Assembly: GCF_900107455.1 (NCBI RefSeq)
Contig: NZ_FNQB01000004.1
Location: forward strand, 124,001 to 188,000
Source: Asanoa ishikariensis
Lineage (GTDB): Bacteria > Actinomycetota > Actinomycetes > Mycobacteriales > Micromonosporaceae
Length of the DNA: 64,000 bases
Direction: 5' to 3'
The translations under genes and the position numbers were made by a program. Below the pieces are notes generated by a model that saw nothing but the letters and a program-made list of their open reading frames with translations, made no database searches and was not told the DNA's origin. Positions 58,829-64,000 of the stretch are shown here, in pieces. The stretch's first letter is position 1; every line of letters starts with the position of its first letter.

Positions 58829-59461
58829 TCAGGGCAGGTCGATCGGCCGGAGAACGCGGTCGATGCCGTGTGCGATCTGCCGGTTGCCCTTGTTCACGTC
58901 GAACCTGATGACGCGCGGGTCGCGGTCGGTGCGATCGGCGTCGACGAGCCTGACCCGCTTCCACCAGTAGCCGTACACGTCGACCTTGACGGTGGACCCC
59001 GCCGCGGTCGGCAGCGCGGCGCCGTCGGCCTTCAGCGCCGCCTTGCGCGTGATCGTGGAGCCCGGCACCACGTGGTAGAGCAGAACCGACTCCACGGTGT
59101 CGATGCCGAGCCCGGCCACCGCGGTGAACGACGCCCGCTCGCTCGGCAGCCGCTTGGTGTGTCGCAGGTCGGCGACCAGCGTCTGGAAGGCCCGGTCGTT
59201 CGGGATGAACGCGGTCAGCGCCGTCCTGCCGTCGGTGAGCACGCCGACCGCGCTGGACGGCTTGGCTTCCAGGACCGCCAGCACCGCGGCCGTCAGGATG
59301 TCGTAGTCGCCGCCGTTGCGGTCGAACCCGCTGGTGTCCGCGGTCAACACCGTGGCGAGCGACCGGGTTCCCAGCTTCCCGTGTGCGTCGGCGGGTGCGG
59401 CGGCGAGAGCGGACGTGACGATCGCCGCCGCAGCGACGGCGACGGTTCGGAGCAACCTCAT
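58829..59461 (-). CDS. secreted fasciclin (FAS1) domain protein
   Basis: 210 residues. Signal peptide to about residue 26 ('PADAHG'). FAS1 landmarks: 'TALTAFIPNDRAFQTLVAD' (H1-type), 'ESVLLYHVVPGSTI' (YHVVPG) and 'QIAHGIDRVLRPIDLP' at the end. It is of the single-FAS1, extracellular adhesion type. Its synteny with a sigma factor and RskA-like anti-sigma factor resembles the mycobacterial sigK-rskA-mpt70/mpt83 locus. Confidence 0.93.
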   Translation of the reverse strand: MRLLRTVAVAAAAIVTSALAAAPADAHGKLGTRSLATVLTADTSGFDRNGGDYDILTAAVLAVLEAKPSSAVGVLTDGRTALTAFIPNDRAFQTLVADLRHTKRLPSERASFTAVAGLGIDTVESVLLYHVVPGSTITRKAALKADGAALPTAAGSTVKVDVYGYWWKRVRLVDADRTDRDPRVIRFDVNKGNRQIAHGIDRVLRPIDLP

Positions 59462-59476
59462 CGTCGTGAGTCCTTT

Positions 59477-59520
59477 CGAAGTACGGGGCGGTGGCTTTGT
59501 TGCCACCACCCCGTACTTCG
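59477..59520 (-). terminator. hairpin between the anti-sigma and fasciclin genes
   Basis: CGAAGTACGGGGCGGTGGC / GCCACCACCCCGTACTTCG: 19-bp arms with one mismatch and a 6-nt loop. It should end the sigma/anti-sigma transcript. The right arm overlaps the -10 element of the fasciclin promoter. Confidence 0.85.
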
Positions 59521-59543
59521 GCCGCGTTGCCCGCGCTGGATGC
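59517..59543 (-). promoter_or_regulatory. SigK-like promoter of the fasciclin gene
   Basis: Minus strand: GCATCC (59538-59543), 17-bp spacer, CGAA (59517-59520). The same boxes and spacing recur before the sigma gene and the DUF4397 gene. Confidence 0.7.
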
Positions 59544-59545
59544 AC

Positions 59546-60250
59546 CTAATAGGTCAGCGTTCCGCGCAGCAGGCTGCGGCCGGAGTGTGCGGCGTCTCCG
59601 TCGTGCGGCTCGTCGCTGATGTCGACCAGGCGGTACCGGTTCATGTCGATGCCGGGCGGCACCGTGAGCACCACGTCCGGCTTGTCGGACAGGTTGCCGA
59701 TCGCGACCATCCTCGTGAGGTCGTCAGGGTCGATCAGCCACACCTCGTGGAAGCCGGTGGTCAGCGGCAGGTTCCGCACGTCGACGCGCATCTCGCCTTC
59801 GGCCAGCACCCGCACGGTCCCGCCGGCTGCCGCGGGCACGGACGGCAGCGGAGAGAGGGTCGCCCGGGCCGTCACCCGCTCCGCCGGAGCGCGGTGCGCC
59901 AACCGGTCGACCACGACCGTTCCGGCGACCGCGAGCACGGCGGCCGCCGCCGCGGCGAGCACCGGCATGAGCCAGCGTGGCCGTGACCGGGGTGACCGTC
60001 GGGGTCGCTCAGCGAGGTCAGTGACCGCCGGCCCGGCGATGCCGGCCTCGATGGACTGCCAGATCCGCTCGGGCGGCGGTGGCAGGTCACGCAGGTCCTG
60101 GCTTTCCGCGCCCAGGTCGGCGACGGTACGCAACGCGTCGAGCTCGTGCCGGCAGACCGCGCACTCGGCCAGGTGGTCGAAGTCGAAAGGGCCCTCGGTC
60201 TCCTCAGAGAGCGCGAGAAGAACCAGCCGATCGGGATCCAGATGTTGCAC
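59546..60250 (-). CDS. anti-sigma factor, RskA-like, with zinc-binding N-terminus
   Basis: 234 residues from the GTG at 60250 (GGGAGGT 6 nt upstream). N-terminal ZAS motif 'HLAECAVCRHELDAL' (H-x3-C-x2-C), one membrane helix (about 94-113, Ala/Val-rich), and an extracytoplasmic RskA-type domain ('GEMRVDVRNLPLTTGFHEVW', 'RLVDISDEPHDGD'). It holds the cognate ECF sigma factor inactive until cleaved. It overlaps the sigma gene by 47 bp, which ensures coupled expression. Confidence 0.94.
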   Translation of the reverse strand: MQHLDPDRLVLLALSEETEGPFDFDHLAECAVCRHELDALRTVADLGAESQDLRDLPPPPERIWQSIEAGIAGPAVTDLAERPRRSPRSRPRWLMPVLAAAAAAVLAVAGTVVVDRLAHRAPAERVTARATLSPLPSVPAAAGGTVRVLAEGEMRVDVRNLPLTTGFHEVWLIDPDDLTRMVAIGNLSDKPDVVLTVPPGIDMNRYRLVDISDEPHDGDAAHSGRSLLRGTLTY

Positions 60251-60785
60251 CGTCCACCTCCCAACGCCGTCGTAGGTTCGCCAGTCCACGGCGAATGTGG
60301 CTCTTGACCGTACCGAGCGGGAGCCCGGTGACGGCCGCGATCTGTGGATGGGTCAGGTCGTCGAAGAAGGCCAGCTCCAGCGTGCGCCGCTGCTCGGCGG
60401 GCAGCCGGCCCAGCTCGTCGGCCACCACGAGCCGGTCGACGACCCGCTCCGGAAGCTCCGCCTGATCCGGCGCGGAGAGCTGGGCACGGACCGTCTGCGT
60501 GACCCGGTCGTCGCGGACGGTCGACCGGATCCGGTCGATGGCCTTGCGCCGCGCTATCCCGAGCAGCCAGCCCAGCAGCGTGCCGCGCTGCGGGTCGAAC
60601 GTCTCCCGCCCCGCCCACGCGGCTACGAACGTCAGTTGCGTGACGTCCTCGGCGTCGGCGCGGTTGCTCAGCAGGCGTTGGGCCAAGTAGAGCACGGCGG
60701 CGCCGTGCCGCTCGTACGCCGTGCGCAGGGCCTTCTCGTCACCGTCGCGCAGGCGCTCGGCAAGCTCGTCGTGGGAAATCATCAA
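60204..60785 (-). CDS. ECF RNA polymerase sigma factor, SigK-like
   Basis: 193 residues. Region 2: 'ALRTAYERHGAAVLYLAQRL', 'RADAEDVTQLTFVAAWAGRE', 'GWLLGIARRKAIDRIRSTVR'. Region 4: 'LPAEQRRTLELAFFDDLTHP' with the helix-turn-helix 'GLPLGTVKSHIRRGLANLRR'. Two adjacent ATGs (60785, 60782) follow AAGGAGG. Paired with the RskA-like gene. Its own promoter and two nearby ones share the GCATCC-N17-CGAA motif, close to the CCATCC...CGAAT motif known for mycobacterial SigK. Confidence 0.95.
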   Translation of the reverse strand: MMISHDELAERLRDGDEKALRTAYERHGAAVLYLAQRLLSNRADAEDVTQLTFVAAWAGRETFDPQRGTLLGWLLGIARRKAIDRIRSTVRDDRVTQTVRAQLSAPDQAELPERVVDRLVVADELGRLPAEQRRTLELAFFDDLTHPQIAAVTGLPLGTVKSHIRRGLANLRRRWEVDGATSGSRSAGSSRAL

Positions 60786-60815
60786 CCTCCTTCCGGGCAG
60801 CGGTTCTCTTTGTCA

Positions 60816-60842
60816 TTCGCTCCGCGGGCCCGAAATGGATGC
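60816..60842 (-). promoter_or_regulatory. SigK-like autoregulatory promoter of the sigma gene
   Basis: Minus strand: GCATCC (60837-60842), 17-bp spacer, CGAA (60816-60819, in GCGAATG). Located 31 bp upstream of the sigma ATG. Confidence 0.7.
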
Positions 60843-60866
60843 GGCGACTTTTTAACCGTGCGGACC

Positions 60867-60893
60867 GCATCCACGGGTGAGGGCTGCGACGAA
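60867..60893 (+). promoter_or_regulatory. SigK-like promoter of the DUF4397-sortase operon
   Basis: Plus strand: GCATCC (60867-60872), 17-bp spacer, CGAA (60890-60893), 46 bp before the DUF4397 ATG. Back-to-back with the sigma promoter. Confidence 0.68.
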
Positions 60894-60938
60894 GACCAGG
60901 GCGTACGGAATTCGCGACTATCTGTTCGAGGTGTATCC

Positions 60939-61763
60939 ATGCGTATCCTGCACCTTCGCCGTGCGGCCACGGTCGGCGCGGTCGCTCTGATCGCGTTCGG
61001 CGCCGCCGGCGCGTTCCTCTCCGGCCCGGCGTTCGCCAGGGCGAACTCGCAAGTGTTCGTTGTACACGGCATCCCCGGGCAGCCGGTGGACGTCTACGTC
61101 AACGGCGAAAAGGCCCTCCCGGACTTCCAGCCGGGCAAGGTCGCGGGGCCGCTGAGTCTGCCGGCCGGGCAGTACGACATCGCGCTCACCAAACCCGGCG
61201 ACGCGATCGCTGACGCGCTGCTGACCGTCGACAACGCCGACGTGCCCGGCGACGCGAACATCAGCCTAGTGGCGCACCTCAGCGCGGACGGCGAGCCCGT
61301 GTTGACCCCGTTCGTCAACGACACCGCCAAGCTGGCCGCGGGCAAGGCCCGGCTCATCGTGCGGCACACCGCCGCCGCGCCGGCCGTCGACGTCCGCGCG
61401 GGCGGCGAGCCCGTCTTCAAGGATCTGACGAACCCGAAGGAGGCCAAGGCGGACCTCGACGCGGGCACGGTGTCCGCGGACGTGGTGCTGGCCGGCACGT
61501 CGACCCGGGCCATCGGCCCGGCGGACCTCGACCTCAAGGAGGGCACGGCGACCATCGTGTACGCGGTGGGCTCGGCCGAGGACAAGACGCTCGGCCTGGT
61601 CTCGCAGAGCATCACCGGGCTGCACTCGGCGCCGGGCGGCGTGCCCAGCGGCGACGGCGGCGGCGCCGATCGAGGCGTGCCGTTGCCCTGGTACGGCGTC
61701 GGTGGTGTCGGCATCGTGCTGGCCCTGCTCGGACTCGCGCGGCTGGCGACCGGCCGCCGGTGA
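60939..61763 (+). CDS. secreted, membrane-anchored DUF4397 protein
   Basis: 274 residues from the ATG at 60939 (GAGGTG 7 nt upstream); the long frame upstream is antisense to the sigma gene. Signal peptide to about residue 34 ('AFARANS'), DUF4397 beta domain(s) ('VVHGIPGQPVDVYVNGEKAL', 'GPLSLPAGQYDIALTKPG', 'RLIVRHTAAAPAVDVRAGGE'), a Gly-rich spacer, one C-terminal membrane helix (about 248-268) and an Arg-Arg end. The tail looks like a sortase-sorting tail (hydrophobic plus basic) but has LPWYG instead of LPxTG. The stop overlaps the sortase start. Confidence 0.9.
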   Translation: MRILHLRRAATVGAVALIAFGAAGAFLSGPAFARANSQVFVVHGIPGQPVDVYVNGEKALPDFQPGKVAGPLSLPAGQYDIALTKPGDAIADALLTVDNADVPGDANISLVAHLSADGEPVLTPFVNDTAKLAAGKARLIVRHTAAAPAVDVRAGGEPVFKDLTNPKEAKADLDAGTVSADVVLAGTSTRAIGPADLDLKEGTATIVYAVGSAEDKTLGLVSQSITGLHSAPGGVPSGDGGGADRGVPLPWYGVGGVGIVLALLGLARLATGRR

Positions 61764-62419
61764 GCGGACCCGACGGCGCGCCCCGACCTGTGCCGGGGCG
61801 CGCCCTGCTCCTGCTGGCGGTCGGCACGGTCCTCACTGGATCCGCCGGCGTGGCGGCCTGCCAGGCCGAACCAGCCGGCGACTTCGGCCGCCCCACCGTG
61901 ACCGCACCGACCTCGGCTCCGCCGTCCGTACCCATCCAGGACGGAACGGCCCCCGCGCCCGCCGACGCCGACGGACCCACTGCGCTGACCGTCCCCGCGT
62001 TGAAGCTGAAGGCGACCGTCAACGCCGTCGGCGTCGACCCGGAAACCGGTGACTTCGCGGTGCCGCCGAGCGTCGACCAGGTCGGCTGGTACCGGTTCGG
62101 GCCGGGCTTCTCGGCGACGGCCGGCTCGATCGTCGTCGCCGGGCACGTCGACAGCGCGGCGGACGGTCAGGGCGCGTTCTTTCGTCTGGGCTCCCTCGAG
62201 GCCGGCGACGAGATCACCCTGGCCGGACCGGACGGGCAGAGCCGGGCGTTCCGGGTGACGGCCCGCGAGCGCTATCGCAAGACGGCGATCCCGCTGCGGA
62301 AGTACTTCGCGCGAGAAGGCCCCGTGCGGCTCACCCTCATCACCTGCGGCGGCCCGTTCGACACACGCACCCGCCACTACCGCGACAACGTCGTCGTCAC
62401 CGCCGTGCCACGGACCTGA
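61760..62419 (+). CDS. class F sortase
   Basis: 219 residues, GTG start overlapping the DUF4397 stop. One N-terminal hydrophobic segment (about 14-33) that ends in 'AAC' (possible lipid anchor), a Pro/Ala-rich stalk, then the sortase barrel with catalytic His129 in 'VVAGHVDS', Cys196 in 'LTLITCGGPFD' and Arg208 in 'HYRDNVVV'. It should attach or process the co-encoded DUF4397 protein at the cell envelope. Its 3' end overlaps the convergent GH130-type gene by 23 bp. Confidence 0.93.
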   Translation: MSGPDGAPRPVPGRALLLLAVGTVLTGSAGVAACQAEPAGDFGRPTVTAPTSAPPSVPIQDGTAPAPADADGPTALTVPALKLKATVNAVGVDPETGDFAVPPSVDQVGWYRFGPGFSATAGSIVVAGHVDSAADGQGAFFRLGSLEAGDEITLAGPDGQSRAFRVTARERYRKTAIPLRKYFAREGPVRLTLITCGGPFDTRTRHYRDNVVVTAVPRT

Positions 62420-63899
62420 GCGCCGGGTTCGACGTGGGCGGTTCCATGGCGGCCAGCAGCGCGTCGAGCGGCACCGTGGCGAAGCCGACGCGGGCGTCGC
62501 TGGCTCCGAACGGCAGCCACAGCTCACCACTGTGGACCAACCCTCCGCAGGAGTAGACGACGTTGGGAACGTAGCCGTCACGCTCGGTCTCGTCGGGTGC
62601 GAGCAGCGCGCCCGGCAGCTCGCCGATGACCCGCTCCGGCCGGTCCAGGTCGAGCAGGAGTGCGCCGATGGCGTACCGGCGCATCGGGCCGACGCCGTGC
62701 GTGAGCACCAGCCAGCCCGCGGCGGTCTCGATCGGCGAGCCGCAGTTGCCGACCTGGATCAGCTCCCAGCTTTCCCGCGGTGCGTGCAGCGGGACCGGTG
62801 GCTGCCACTGCCCGCCGGCGTCGAGGCAGGTCAGTCCGATGGTCTCCCCGTCGGAGCGGCACAGCGCCAGCTCCCGACCTCCGACGGTACGGGGGAACAG
62901 CGCGAGTCCCTTGTTGCGGGCGCCCGGTCCACGCATGGGATGGATCTCGAAGCGGCGCAGATCGTCGCTGGTCAACACGCGGGCGGCGATCCTGCGCCCG
63001 TCGTAGGCGGTGTAGGTCGCGCGGTACACCGGCCCGGACTCGTCGACGTACCTGACGAAACGCGCGTCCTCCATCCCGTTGCTCTCCGCCGGAGTGGCCG
63101 GCCACAGCACGCGTTGACGCAGGTCGGCATCGGCGGGGAAGGTCGCGGCGTAGCTTTCGGCGTTGATGCGGCGTAGCTGTTCGAGCGTGGTTCGCCCGGT
63201 GCTGCGGGAGAGCAGCTCCGCCGGGAGGTCGCCGAGCACCCGCTCGAAGGTCGCCTCGTCGTAGCGTGCCGGAAGCGCGTCGAGCACGGTCGCCGACACC
63301 TCGTTGTCACAGTCCTGTTCGGACAGGCCTGAGGCGAGCAGGTCGCGGCGGTGCGCGATGCCCACCCGTTGCCCGACTACCAGCGGGCCGCGGCGGTCGC
63401 CGATCGAGAGCCCGCGCCCTGGTCCCAGCACGGCGGTGGCGAACCCGATCGAGGACAGGTGTCCTTCACCGATCTGGCGAAGGCTGACAGCGACGCGAAG
63501 CTGCCCGGGCTCCAGACCGTCCTGGTCGGGGTGGGGGACCATCGACGGGTTGCACAACGCCGCCGCCTCCACCGCGTACTCGTGGCTGAAGTAGGCACCC
63601 ACGAGCCGCCGGGCGGTCGGCGAGAGGTCACGAGCCCGGGTGACCCGGTGTCGGACCAGCGCGTAGTGGTGCTCGAACGTGGTCTCCAGGTCGCGGTGCC
63701 GATCGCCGAACCGCTGGAGGATCTCGCGCAGCAGTCGATCGGTCTCGTCGGCGTCGAGGTGCGCGATGCGGTCGATGAGAGCCTGCGCGCGGGTCCGGAC
63801 GAGCGCGGCGTCCTCGCCCGGCACGAAGAGCTTCACGATGACGCGGCTCGGGTCGGGGATGAGGATCGTTTCGTGCCGGACGGCCACGGCCCGGATCAC
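62397..63899 (-). CDS. GH130-type beta-mannoside phosphorylase/glycosidase-like protein
   Basis: 500 residues from the GTG at 63899, chosen because it overlaps the glycosyltransferase stop as GTGA; GTGs at 63905 and 63887 are alternatives. The five-bladed propeller shows 'FSHEYAVEAAALCNPSMVPH', 'RQIGEGHLSSIGFATAVL', 'NGMEDARFVRYVDESG', 'GPGARNKGLALFPRTVGG', 'WELIQVGNCGSPIETAAGWL' and 'YVPNVVYSCGGLVHSGELW', the GH130 succession. Some members act on beta-mannosides by phosphorolysis, others by hydrolysis. Co-encoded with a glycosyltransferase. Confidence 0.9.
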   Translation of the reverse strand: MIRAVAVRHETILIPDPSRVIVKLFVPGEDAALVRTRAQALIDRIAHLDADETDRLLREILQRFGDRHRDLETTFEHHYALVRHRVTRARDLSPTARRLVGAYFSHEYAVEAAALCNPSMVPHPDQDGLEPGQLRVAVSLRQIGEGHLSSIGFATAVLGPGRGLSIGDRRGPLVVGQRVGIAHRRDLLASGLSEQDCDNEVSATVLDALPARYDEATFERVLGDLPAELLSRSTGRTTLEQLRRINAESYAATFPADADLRQRVLWPATPAESNGMEDARFVRYVDESGPVYRATYTAYDGRRIAARVLTSDDLRRFEIHPMRGPGARNKGLALFPRTVGGRELALCRSDGETIGLTCLDAGGQWQPPVPLHAPRESWELIQVGNCGSPIETAAGWLVLTHGVGPMRRYAIGALLLDLDRPERVIGELPGALLAPDETERDGYVPNVVYSCGGLVHSGELWLPFGASDARVGFATVPLDALLAAMEPPTSNPALRSVARR

Positions 63900-64000
63900 G
63901 ACCACCGCCGGGCGTGCTGCATGGTGGAGATCAGCGCGAGGGTCGACTCGGCGCCCTGGTTGAGGTTGGGTCCGTGCCGGGTCAGCCCGTCGTAGCCGCC
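63896..64000 (-). CDS. glycosyltransferase, C-terminal end (cut by window end)
   Basis: Only the last 34 codons are inside the window: 'GGYDGLTRHGPNLNQGAEST' followed by 'LALISTMQHARRWS' and a TGA. The GGYDGL...NxNQGAESTLA pattern is what follows the GT-B core in actinobacterial group-1 glycosyltransferases that sit before GH130-type genes. Upstream partner of the GH130 gene by GTGA overlap. Confidence 0.65.
   Translation of the reverse strand, partial: GGYDGLTRHGPNLNQGAESTLALISTMQHARRWS

Noticed and set aside
60297-60938. Long plus-strand extension upstream of the DUF4397 protein
   Set aside because: Antisense to the sigma and anti-sigma genes; signal peptide and ribosome-binding site fix the start at 60939.
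1-64000. CRISPR arrays, insertion sequences, prophage genes or restriction systems
   Set aside because: No spaced direct repeats, transposases, integrases, phage structural genes or restriction-modification genes were seen in the window.

Overview
The window is very GC-rich (mostly GTG/ATG starts, many 4-nt stop/start overlaps, few AT-rich stretches) and is packed with secreted glycoside hydrolases, sugar ABC importers and GntR/LacI/PaaX/FadR regulators. This points to a soil- or plant-associated actinomycete. The AAA protein with an N-terminal DUF5925-like region, the class F sortase and the CBM2 / CBM5-12 / ricin-B modules fit Micromonosporaceae best, but no marker gene here proves the family.

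Layout. (1) 1-6.0 kb: end of a MacB-type efflux system (adaptor, ATPase, permease), a small methyltransferase, a two-component system and an AAA ATPase. (2) 6.1-10.5 kb: a degenerate tRNA-Arg-like element, a membrane protein with a formylglycine-generating-enzyme-like domain, an SDR/MerR divergent pair and a winged-helix protein. (3) 10.6-13.6 kb: a secreted GH27 alpha-galactosidase plus small genes. (4) 13.6-21.0 kb, minus strand: one long amino-sugar operon running from a DasR-like GntR regulator through a binding protein, two permeases, a sugar kinase, NanE epimerase, a ceramidase-fold hydrolase and a SIS protein. (5) 21.3-32.6 kb: an arabinoxylan-type locus with two secreted tandem esterase paralogues, a LacI regulator, a sugar importer and a GH51 arabinofuranosidase. 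(6) 32.7-42.9 kb: a deoxysugar (probably L-fucose) operon with a secreted beta-helix/ricin protein, mutarotase, KduD-like SDR, zinc dehydrogenase, enolase-superfamily dehydratase, importer and divergent FadR-type regulator, followed by a wrecked aldehyde dehydrogenase. (7) 43.2-44.5 kb: a CE1-CBM2 esterase. (8) 44.7-52.8 kb: a NMT1/SsuA-type importer lacking an ATPase, and an acyl-CoA ligase/MaoC/amidohydrolase/SDR operon flanked by two PaaX-type regulators. (9) 53.1-58.7 kb: a GH27-ricin enzyme, a FadR-type regulator and a Tat-exported GH95 alpha-L-fucosidase. (10) 58.8-62.4 kb: a SigK/RskA-like sigma/anti-sigma pair with a fasciclin protein and a DUF4397-sortase pair. (11) 62.4-64.0 kb: a GH130-type protein and the tail of a glycosyltransferase.

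How it works together. Most of the window is a polysaccharide-utilisation island: secreted enzymes cut side chains (galactose, arabinose, fucose, acyl esters), lipoprotein-dependent ABC importers bring in the products, and cytoplasmic enzymes degrade them. No MsiK/UgpC-type ATPase gene accompanies the sugar importers, so a shared ATPase elsewhere is likely. Reading the intergenic DNA gave three candidate regulons: a 16-bp LacI-type operator shared by both esterases and (in weaker form) the GH51 importer operon; a 15-bp operator, identical on opposite strands, shared by the deoxysugar operon and the GH95 fucosidase 17 kb away; and three GCATCC-N17-CGAA promoters serving the sigma gene, the fasciclin gene and the DUF4397-sortase operon. 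These are predictions from sequence inspection only.
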